Shown: in pieces, positions 12,401-24,400 of the stretch
Numbering within the stretch: the first letter of the stretch is position 1
Layout: each line of letters starts with the position of its first letter
From: Chelonoidis abingdonii
Taxonomy: Eukaryota > Chordata > Testudines > Testudinidae
Direction of reading: 5' to 3'
NCBI RefSeq assembly: GCF_003597395.2
Contig: NC_133774.1
Coordinates: forward strand, 43,587,949-43,651,948
Length of the DNA stretch: 64,000 nucleotides
The notes under the pieces: model-generated
Database searches by the model: none
Seen by the model: the letters and a program-made list of their open reading frames with translations, nothing else
Told to the model about the DNA's origin: nothing
Position numbers and translations under genes: made by a program

Positions 12401-15400
12401 GAAAACATCAGCTGACAATCCTTTCGCGCCGTTTTTCCCTGGATTGCCCTGGCAGACGCCATAGCACGGCAACCATGGAGCCTGTTCAGCTTTTTTTTTT
12501 TCTGGCACCGTATGTGTACTGGATGCCGCGGAGAGAGAGGCGATACTCCAGCGCTACACAGCAGCATTCACTTGCTTTTGCAATGATAGCAGAGATGGTT
12601 ACCGGTCGTTCTGTACCGTCTACTGCCGGAGAAAACTGGCAATGAGATGACGGTTATCTCTCCCCCTCTGTACTGTCCGCTGCTATCATGAGTGCCCCTG
12701 GCTGAAATCGGCCGGGGGCGCAAAGCAAAAGCAAAATTGGGATTGACTCACTTGGGACTGAGTCAATCCCTCCCTTATGGTTTCTAAAAATAGAGTCAGT
12801 CCTGCCTAGAATAAGGGGCAAGTGTATTAGAGGACCAGTGTATCAGAGCACAGCTGCTCCGTGTCAGTATTCACAGGGGGTGCCCCTGCAACAACCCCAC
12901 CCGTTGCTTCCCTCCTCCCCCAACCTTCCTGGGCTACCGTGGCAGTGTCCCCCCCATTTGTGTCATGAAGTTATAAAGAATGCAGGAATAAGAAACAGTG
13001 AGTTGTTAGTGAGATAAAATGAGGGGGAGGCAGCCTCCCGGGGCTATGACAGTCCAGGCAGTACAGAATCTTTTCTTTACACAGGAAAGGGAGGGGGCTG
13101 ATGGAGCTCAGCCCCCAGTTGCTATGATGAAGACGGTTACCAGCCGTTCTGTACCATCTACTGGGAGTAACTGGGAGTCATTCCCATTTTTACCCAGGCG
13201 CCCCCGGCCAGCCTCACCTGAGGCCAGCCAGGAGCACTCACGGGCTGATGGCGACGACGGATATCAGTCATATTGTACCGTCTACCACCGGGGAGGGGGA
13301 GAGGAGCGGATACTGCTCTTCACTGCTGCAGCATGCCGTCTACCAGCAGCATTCAGTACACATAGGGTGACATTGAAAGTAGTCAAGGAATGATTTCTTT
13401 CCCTTTTCTTTCACGTGGTGGGGGGGGGGAAGAAACTGAGGAGCTATTCCCTGAACCACGCCAGACACTGTGTTTGAACCTACAGACATTGGGAGCTCAG
13501 CCAAGAATGCAAATACTTTTCAGAGACTGCTGTGGACTGTGGGATAGCTGGAGTCCTCAGTACCCCCTCCCTCCCTGCATCCCTCCATGAGCGTCCATTT
13601 GATTCTTTGGCTTTCCATTACACTTGTCATGCAGCACTGTGTAGCCTGGAGATTTTTTTCAAACGCTTTGGCATTTCGTCTTCTGTAACGGAGCTCTGAT
13701 ACAACAGATTTGTCTCCCCATAAAGCGATCAGATCCAGTATCTCCCGTACGGTCCATGCTGGAGCTCTTTTTGGATTTGGGACTGCATCGCCACCCGTGC
13801 TGATCAGAGCTCCACGCTGGGCAAACAGGAAATGTAATTCAAAAGTTCGCGGGGCTTTTCCTGTTTACCTGCCCGCTGCATCCGAGTTCAGATTGCTGTC
13901 CAGAGCGGTCAGTGGTGCACTGTGGGATACCGCCCGGAGGCCAATAACGTCGATTTCCGTCCACACTAACCGTAATCCGATATGTTAATATCGAATTTAG
14001 CGCTACTCCTCTTGTCAGGGTGGAGTACAGAAATCGATTTAAAGAGCCCTTTATATTGATATAAAGGGCGTTGTAGTGTGGACGGGTACAGCGTTAAATC
14101 GATTTAATGCTCTTTAAATCGATTTAAATGCGTAGTGTAGACCAGGCCTGAGACTCTCAGCACTCTGCGTCTACTTTGCAGGTGATCTAATTAGCAGATT
14201 AATGCCTGACCCACCTTCAGTTATGAAGTGAAGGCAGGGACTGTAACAAACATCTAAATTAAAATACTTTTAAAAGTCCAGGTATATGTTTATAAATAAA
14301 GGTGCTTTATAACTGTGAAGAATTAGCTTGGATGAAAAAAATCAATATAGAACTAAATAATAACACAGGAAAAAAGAAATTGGGACGTAGATGCAAAGGG
14401 GAAAATGCTTTATTGGCGCTAATTAGGTATACCAGCCTGAATTAATATTTTGCTACAGAGCCTAAACAATTGCTTGTTTTCATGTTTATATTTCTGTATT
14501 TTTTCCTTTAGTTTCTTCACACTTGTTGATACTGGTTGATTTTTATTTTTTATCATAGATGTCATTGGACAAACTTATAGTAACATAGAGCTAGCATGCC
14601 TACTGAATTAGGTTTGAGTAAAATATTTAACACTGACGCAAAAAGCACTTTTTAAAACTATTAATCAAAGTGGGTAATTAATGCCAAGGAACTAAATTAA
14701 CCTTAATTTGTGCCAAATACATTATTTAGCTTTAAGCTGATCCACCCTTTAGAGATTGAAGGATAGGAACTATTGTAATGCACATTAAAAATAGGTCTTC
14801 TATGTGAAAGGAAAACGAGTACTGAACATTGTATAGATGGTTTATTTGATAGCTAAAAGTAAAGATAATTTATTTTTTATATATGCAGAAACTGATAAGC
14901 TTCTCAGTTTGGAAACATTTTCATTGGCTTTTTAAATGTAGTTCTGATTGTAAGGGTAACTGTTACTGAAAACAATGCAGTGACCACTTCCTAAAACAAA
15001 AAAAAAAATGCAAATGATTTTTAGGGAGAGTTACTTTTGCCCTATGTACGGCCAATTCCTACAAACATATGCACGTAACTAAAGCTGAGTGTTATTCCAA
15101 CTGAAGTAAATGATATTGCTAACATCAGTAAAGTTATCCATGGCCATAGGTGTTTGCAGTGTTGGGGTCTAAGGCTTAATTAAAACCATGTCTTTTTAAA
15201 TTCTTTATTTTTGACTAAATTGAAATTTTGATTGTTTTGTGTAATATGAAACATTATTGTACTTCCTAATGCTATCTTAACTGTATTTAAGATTTTAAGT
15301 CACTTTAGTGCTTAATGTGACTTGCCTAAATCTTGCTTGCTTTTTAAATTAAAGGAATAGCTGCTTTATGCACAATGGCACAGTGTTTGGAAATGGAACA

Positions 15401-18400
15401 AGAAATCAGTCAAAGCAAACATTTATTAGGAATTTTTTATAGTCTTTCAGCTATTGCATTATATATAAGTAAATGTTTATTTTTTTAAATTCACCTTAGT
15501 TAAATTCTTAAATATAAAAATAGGCACTGAATACATTTCATGGAGTGAATTAAAAATTTGCCTTGTTTACTGCTAGAGTTATATTATTATAATTCTGTCT
15601 GCCTTTAAGTGGAGGTTATCAAAAACTTTCAGTTGTCAGCCATAAGGGGGAAGGCAGATAGAAAGCCAGCATTCTGGCCATAGATCAGAGTTCTCAAACT
15701 GGGGGTCGGGACCTCTCAAGCAGTCGTGAGGTTATTATGTGGGAGATCGTGAGCTGTCAGCCTCCACCCCAACCTCGCTTTGCTCCCAGCATTTATAATG
15801 GTGTTAAATATATAAAAAATGTTTTTAATTTATAAGCAAGCCTCACACTCAGAGGCTTGCTATGTGAAAGGGGTCACCGGTACAAAAGTTTGAGAATCAT
15901 TGCCATAGGTTGTGCATCTAGACAGCAATAAAACACAGCTGACCTGGGTCAGCTGACTCAAGCTTGCAGAACTCGGGCTGTAGGGCTGTAAACTTGCTGT
16001 GTAGACATTCCAGCTCAGGGGTGAGGGTCTCAGATTTTGGGCTCCAGCCCAAGCCCAAACATCTATACAGAAATTTTTAGCCCTGAGCCAGAGTCCAGAT
16101 GACCTGGGCCAACCATAGTTGTGCCAGCGCTGATGTAACAAGAGAGGACTCTGAAGTGATTGCAATGAATTGGGGGAGATGGAAGGAAGTGTAAGTGGAG
16201 AGTAGCTTTACAGAATGACTTGGAATGATTGAGATGACCATATTGGTCATAATTTAATTTACAAAAATTAAACTAGTTGACACTAGATTACTTAAAGCTC
16301 TGACTTCTTTTGTGTGATTTAATCAACAGGATCAGTAATGTGTAGTTATTCAATTGAACAATGTATGAAAATCTGACCCTGACTAAGTATCAGTCTATTT
16401 ACAAAACTGCATCACTATTTAATGCTGAATAAAAACATGTATTAGTATGAATACAGGACGATTGGATGTAACTGGTATTTTTTTAAATCTAATTCCTTAT
16501 TAATTCCTTCCATGTGCAGAACCATGAACAGACTGACTCAGCTGGAGAGATTGGATTTAGGAAGTAATGAATTCACAGAAGTGGTGAGTTTTAGCTAAGT
16601 AGTAGATCTTAGAATCTTTTTTTAAGTCTTTATCCTTAAATCTATTTTTAATCAACATCAAAATGTAAAAATCAGCTTATGAGCTATGTGACTGAACAAA
16701 TGTTGCATACACTTCTTACTGCTTTATGGAATCGTATTTTTAAAATTCTGCCTCAATATTTATTTTCCCTTTCTTTTTTAAAAAATCCTAATGATGTGCT
16801 AGGACTGTGACGTTCGGTAGAAAGTGTATTTTAATATGCAGGCATAGGGATTCTTTTATTTGGTAATCAAATAATTAACTGGTCCAAGTCTTCATTTGCT
16901 TCAGGATGGCAGGCAAACATAAACTGTAAAGAGGAACCTTCTGTTGATAGATAGTGAGTGTAAACTATTTGTGCTCAAGAGAAATTATTACTTATTTGCT
17001 GTTTTGGGTAGTGCCCACAATAGTATTTGCTTGGGGTTCACAGACCTTGTCATAGGGAAGAGTGCCTCCTCTCCCATTTATGATTCTGCAGACAAGCACT
17101 TCCTCTCCCATTTACAATAGCATAATGTCTCTATAGCAACTACAGCAACTGCTGATTCTGTAAAGTAATATTAGGAAAGTATTCAATGTATTTTTAGCTG
17201 TCTTATAATGGAATTTAGCAATTGGAAACATGATGAAGAGCCAACACTGTGTGACCAGCCAACTCTCTGTGACCACTAGTAAGTGCTGTGTGGGGCACAG
17301 TTTGAGGAGTGCTGTTGTACCATGCACTTCCCTATGCACTACTAGCCCGTGTACTAAGAAAATGTACTGATGATCAGATTACTTGTTTTCTGTTTCTAGC
17401 TCTGGCACTGTGACTTTGGATGAGTCACTTCATCCCTCTATGCCTCTGTTTTCCCTCCTACTTAGAAAGTTTAAAGAATTTGCATTATTCTATGAAGATC
17501 TTTGGCAATGAATGTTAAATTTCTTAACATTAAATCTTTAAATCTTCACTCATGAACTAATTAAGATTTGCTTGGGAATTGTCAGAAAATTAATTCTGCA
17601 CTTGTAGTAAGAACCATAATTTTAGGGAGAGAGTGCTGTATTCTTCATACATAATAAAGTGATTGAATCCATGTTTTAAGTGCAAAACTCAACTCAGTCT
17701 GAACTATTGGGCTACAGCCAATACCTCCATCATATATTCTCTCTGTTTTTTCAGAAACAAAGTATAAATATTTCCAGTGAAGCATACATAATGTGTGTGT
17801 TTTGTCAAGTGGCATTGCCTCTTTTCTGGGGCTTGAGAAAACATTTGTATTTAAATGGAAAAACAAATTGTAGATTCCTTTGTTTTCTGTATTTCCTCCT
17901 TTGCCTATGACAAATTAAGGAGAAAAGTTATAATAGGAACTTATTATTAAAATATTCTCTTCATTGATATAATGGTTCATTTATCCCATATACACCTTTT
18001 GATTTGCTACTACACTGTTACAGGTTTTAAGCTACAAGTTTGAAGTTCTCCTGGCCTAAGATCTAATATACTTTAACTGGCTGTTGAATAAATAGCCATG
18101 TTGAGGTGTAAAATTAGTAGAATGTTTTTAGATCTCTCAGTATGAAAAGCAATAGCTACATTTCAAGATTTTTTTAATGTGTGTTCCAAAAGGAAAACAA
18201 CTAATTTTTTTGTAAAGATTTTTTTAAAAATTTTGGTCAAATTTTTACACTGGTTAGAGGCTTACATTTTGTTAGTTATCTGCGTTCTGTTCTGTGGCTC
18301 CACACAAAGCAAGTATAAATTAAAACTAGGATTAAAAAATCTTATTTAATAAGACTATTCAAATGGCTCTATTGACTGTTTCACTGCTGCATTTAAACTC

Positions 18401-21400
18401 TTCTTTTGTATCTGATCTTTAAAAATTCTTTTAACAGCCTGAAGTACTTGAACAACTGAGTGGGTTAAAGGAATTTTGGATGGATGGTAATAGACTAACT
18501 CTTATCCCCGGGGTATGTCTTTTTGATGTTTTAAATGCATTGTATTTTAACTGTGCAGTAGTACCTGTCTTGTCAATTAACTTCTTAAATTAGGAATATT
18601 TAACAGTACTACATAGCCAGGAGATTAAGTTTAAGTAACCCTTTTGAAAGCTGTTGCTAATCTCTTGTGGGATAGATATAAACAGTTCCTTTCAGTGAAA
18701 GTAATTGTTCTGTCATTTGAGATTTTTACCTATGCCTCAATTCTGTAAAGGTTTAGATCCAAATCCTCATTTTAATATAGGGATATCTGGTCTTTTGTTT
18801 TTTTTTCTGGGAAGAAATTGTACTTTAGAGAGCAAACTGCAATTCAAAAGATATATTTTGTTAAATTCTATTGATTACTGTAGATATAAAATATGGCCAA
18901 TTATTATTCATCACTTTTGAGTATTTCCCTTTAGTGTACGTAAGAATTTTACTATGGGTCTGACCCGAAGCCAGTGCAAATGCTCCCATTGATTGTAATA
19001 GGTTTAGGGTCAGGCTCTATATTTTGAATCTCAGTTACAGTTATGTAGAGTCCATACTGACATTTTATTCCTGTTCTCATGAGCCTTAAAATAAATAGTA
19101 TATACTAGGGGTCATCAAATAAAATTGATAAGCAGCAGGTTTAAAGCAAACAAAAGGAAGTATTTCTTCCACAGGTTGACTTTGCGTTGTGTGAACTCTT
19201 TGCCAGAGGATGTTGTGAAGGCCAAGACCATAACAGGGTTTATTAGCCCATTCGTTTATAAGCCAACCCCCCAAGATGGATAAGTAAAATAGCAAAAGCT
19301 GTATGACCCTTTCATAAGACGAACCTATATTTCAGGGTTTGAAAAAGTTTGGCTCCCAGCCCATCAGGGTAAGCTGCTGGCAGGTTGGGACGTTTTGTTT
19401 ACCTGGAGCATCTGCAGGCATGGAGCCCATCAGCTCCCTGTGGCCGTGGTTTGCTCTTCCCAGCCAATGTTGTTTTGTTTACTTGGAGCATCCCAATGTA
19501 TTAAATATTCAATTCAATGATTTTTTTTTTCCCAAAAAGCCTTTCCTTACACTATACAGCCTAAGTTTGGTAAAACTATCCATAAGTGACATATAGTGGT
19601 GTTAGCTGGTTTAATGTTCATAAAAATTTGTGTCTGTTGAGCCATGCAGAAAAATAAGGAAGTTAAAGTAAAAATATGAAGAGCTTAGTTTTTTGCTTGT
19701 TTAATCCCTCAACCTAGTCCAGTTAATGATTGTCATTGGAGTTGCTTTTTAGGGAAAGGCAGGGTTCAACTCTACAAAAACTGTATGCATCAGGGAGAAA
19801 GTTGAGTGCTTGAAGAGCAATAATGCTGCTTCACCTATGATAAATTATGACACTTCCATGTTACGTTAGGTACAGTCTCTGCTTGTGCTAAATTAAGGAG
19901 TGTTCCTGAACCTAAGTCTTCAGACTGGAAGAGTACTTACTGGTCCAAAAACTGAATTGTAAAATTAATTAATCTTAAAAAGAAACTCCAGTAACTGAAT
20001 TGTTTACATTTAAACTGTGCAGGCATGCATACAACTATACATCACGTTCTGATATTTATATATTTTAAAAATAAATTTAGCATGATATATTTTGTCTATT
20101 TAATATCAAATTACACCATGATGCTAATAATACTTCATTTTATCTTCTCGTACAGCATGATACTTTAGAACAGGGGGTCTCAAACTTTTTTACTGGGACT
20201 CCCTTTGAAAATAGTTCAGGTTGTGACAACCCCTCTCCATACCATGTCACCCTTACTTCTGTACTGGTGGTGGTGGCAGCACTGCCTTCAGAGCTGAGCG
20301 CCTGGCCAGCAGTAACCACTCTCATGACCCCCGCTACAATAGTCTTGTGACCCCCTTTTTGGTCAAGACCCCCAGTTTGAGAGATGCAGCTTTAGAATCA
20401 GTAGACTGTCAGAAATAATGGCTTTCTTCATTGATTGAAGTTGCAGAGTTAACCCATTTTTTCCCCTCACATTTAGTTAATTGGCAGCTTGAAACAGCTG
20501 ACCTACTTGGATGTTTCTAAAAACAACATTGAAATACTTGAAGAAGGTGTTTCAGGCTGTGAAAGCCTACAAGACCTGCTGTTATCCAGTAATTCACTTC
20601 AGCAACTTCCAGAGTCCATAGGTTTGTATTATCATCTAATTTATGCGCTTTTAAAAAAAATTAAGGTAGCTGTTGGACAAAACTTTATGGAATACAACTT
20701 GGAATAGCCTATGGACCTAAAAGCAAGACAGTAATCTTAAACTGTTCTGTTCATAATTGTGCAAGACATTGGATAAAATCTTGAGTAACATTCTGGAATT
20801 GCAGTTTTATCACAAATTTTGAAAAACTTTTTGTAAATGAATGGCAAACTATTAACTTTAACTAGAGATAAGGAGTTTATCTTTTCTGTGTGGCTGACAT
20901 ATGATGAGCTGGAAATGAAACTCTAATGTGCTTATTTCCTCAAGAGATACATAGCATATATGTTTCCCAAGATTTCAGGTAATATGGAAGACAACATGAC
21001 TTGCCAGTAACATTTATCCTTATCTGCAACTTCCTTTATTTGAAGAAATTACACTTTTCTTATTTGAATACTCTTTTTTTGATTAGATTTTCATTTTACA
21101 ACAGGTTCACTAAAGAAAGTAACAACACTTAAAATTGATGAAAACCAGTTGATGTATTTGCCAGACTCCATAGGAGGGTAAGTGTTTCACCTGAACAAAA
21201 CCTTGCCTTGTTTTTCTGCAAATTCTTCATTAACAATCGGCTACTTTCTATGGTGGTGGTATGCCTATATCTTTGCTTGGTATGACTGGTTGCACTAATT
21301 TCTCTCCATGAGACAATGATGTTCAACAGTAGCCGTCACATCCAACTGCTAGTTGGCTGTATGTAACTGTTTGTATTTTCAAGGAGCTGAATCCTGCATT

Positions 21401-24400
21401 CAGAAATTCAGGCATCAATATATATAGGAGAAATGAATGGGAAGTATGGGAAAATAAAATAATACTTATGCGTAAGGCTGAGAGTCTGTCACAGAGGTCA
21501 CGGATTCCATGACTTTCTATTACTTCTGCAATGGCCGGTACTAGTTCAGGGGCTGACCAAGCCGGGCAGCCCCATTGCTAGCAGCAGCAGTTTGGGTGTG
21601 TTGGAGGGGTTTAGGAGATGGAGAATGCAGGCGGTGCTTACCTTGGGGTGGGGGGGCTCCCCGGCTCCCACTGACATGGCCCTGCAGCTCCTAGGCAGGA
21701 GAGAGGTCAGGGGGCTGCACGCTGGCCATGTCCGCAGGCCCCGCCCCCACAGCTCCCATTGGCTTTGTTTTCGGCCAATGGGAGCTGCACAGCCAGCGCT
21801 TGTGGCGGGAGCAGCGTGCAAAGCCCCCTGACCCCTCTGCTACCTAAGAGCTGCAAGAATGCAGAGACAGGTAGGCAGCCCTTGCGAGTCCCACCAGCTC
21901 TCCCCCCCAGCACCAGCAGGGGTCCTGGGCCATCTCCCCCAGCTCCCGCGGCACCCACAGACTGCCCTCCCCCCCACTTGCTGCTCCCCGAGCACTCGCG
22001 GCACCCTTCCCAAGTTTTAATTAAAGGCATATAGTAAAAGTCAAAATTCCCCATGAGTAAAACGTAGCCTTTCTTATGCGTTTAGTAAAACATGCAGTCA
22101 AATTAAAATGTAGAGAGACATAGTGTATACAAAAGGTCCCAGCTTCATATTTGTGGCTGCGTGAGTTACATACTGTAAACATTTAAAATAAACTGAAATA
22201 ACAGGTCTCTTATACATTCCATTTTAACAATGAGACATGAATTTCTTCCCCAATTAAACAGAGTCAACAAATCAGATATGGCCAAACCACTCATCTTTTA
22301 TTGTCATTAGGTATTCACCATTTTTATCAAAAAATAAACCAGGTAAAGTAATATTACAAATCATTGGTTCAAAATGTAAACACGGAAGAGAATTTAGACT
22401 TTTTTAAAAAAAATGAGTTGATATACTAAAAACTGACAGGCATTCATTCTATTATGTTATTTTTGCCTAGCTGTACCAAATTTATTAAATTATGTTTGGA
22501 CATCAGAATTCAAAGTTAAGGTGCTTAGGTACAAATTGCAGTTTATTTACTGTGAGACATAAGTGAACCAGCTCGTGTAAAACAATCAGTTAAGTTTGCA
22601 TGTCAGCCCCGATTCTTCACCTTTTAAAAATGTTTGCTTAATGAGTCCTCATCAGTATGGCACCAACTGCTCTCTAAATGCCATATTCCTACTCCTTAGG
22701 ACTAAAGAAGTCTTTATCCCTTCATTGCCGCCCCTGCTTGACATTTTTCTGATTCTGGCTTGTCTACTTTGAATGTTTCCATTATCTGGTGTTCTTCAAA
22801 CAGCACTGTATGATGCAGTGTGTACAAATTTTAAGTGGAGATGCTGGGCCGTATGACACAGGTACCTAGGTCATCAGCCATTTAGATTTAAGGACTGTGT
22901 TGGGGTAGCAGAGATTGAAAAACAGGCTACAGGTAGTTGAGGAAAAAGTCTACTTGGCCTGAATACATGAGGAGAAAGTATCAGTATAGTTCAGGTTCAA
23001 AAAGTATCTGAATTTTTTTAATGGTTATTTAGGTTTGTGAAGCATTTGAGTTTCATCCATAAATTTAATTGTAAATAAACTTATTCTAATTATAATGAAA
23101 ATTATTTCTATTAAGGATTATATTGTTAAAGCAAGTAAGTTTTCATGTACATAGGTTAATATTTTGAATTCCTTTAATTTTGTTCAGGCTAATATCAGTA
23201 GAAGAATTGGATTGTAGTTTCAATGAGATTGAAGCTTTGCCTTCATCTATTGGGCAACTCACTAACATAAGGACCTTTGCTTCAGACCATAATTTTTTAA
23301 CACAGCTGCCATCAGAGGTATGTTTTTGCTCAGAGCCAATATTAATCTATATTACCTAGATATTAGACTATATTTTATACTTACCTTAGTTCTGTTCACT
23401 TCAGATTCAAAAGTGACAGATTTTGAGTGGATTTTCTGAAAATATTTTAAAAATTAATTGATGTGTATATATATAGTGCCTTTCAAGCAATTGCAGTCCA
23501 AGTATTGAAATATTTTGAGGCAAGCTTGGTTTTGCAAAAGTAATGTCTGAATTTTTAGTTCATAAACAACACGATACAAAGTGAAGAAAAGAATAATTAC
23601 TTTTACTTAATATTATAATGGTATATTCACTTTCATATTTAAGAATAAAGCAAATAAAATTATGCACACACAATAAAATTTAATATTAGATGTGTTCATT
23701 CTAATATTGTGAATCAGTGTAAGTAGAGTTGGAAAGCTGAATAATCATTTATTTTTTCAGATTGGAAACTGGAAAAATGTAACAGTGCTATTTCTGCATT
23801 CCAACAAGCTTGAATTTCTCCCTGAAGAAATGGGTGATATGCAGAAATTAAAAGTCATCAATCTAAGTGACAACAGGTTTGTGAATTGCATTCATTTAGT
23901 TAATTATGGCATAAAATGCAGAAGCATTGCAGAGATTGGAATGCATTGTGTCTCCACCACTTTTTTACAAAATATAATCCTTTTCACTCCATCCTTCCAA
24001 AAATGTTGTGATCTTTCTCTGGGAGCTCTTTCTCATCTTAAAGTTAAAATAACACCTTTCATTTATATTTTATTAATCATCTTACTGCATATATTTTATT
24101 AATCATCTTACTGCATACACCTCTACATTTTGTAAAAGCTTCTTTATTCCTTTCCAGTCACCGCAGTAGGAGTGATTCATGAAGCAGAACTGCACTATTT
24201 CACATTTTGATTTCTATTGTACTCTTCCAGCTGCATGTGAATCCAACAGATATGTTGTAGTTGTTAAGCCCAATTGGTTTTAATGAATTTTTTTTTTCCT
24301 TGTGTGGCACAACTTCATCTCATTCATAATCATCAACATTTATTCCTTGGGAGTTAAGTTTATAAGACTATCTGAATCAGTATTTCAGGAAAGACTTGAA

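Noticed and set aside
20622..20707. Extension of the LRR frame beyond 20621
   Set aside because: The donor GTTTGT and the in-frame join to 21105 are supported by LRR continuity; the extension has no repeat pattern.
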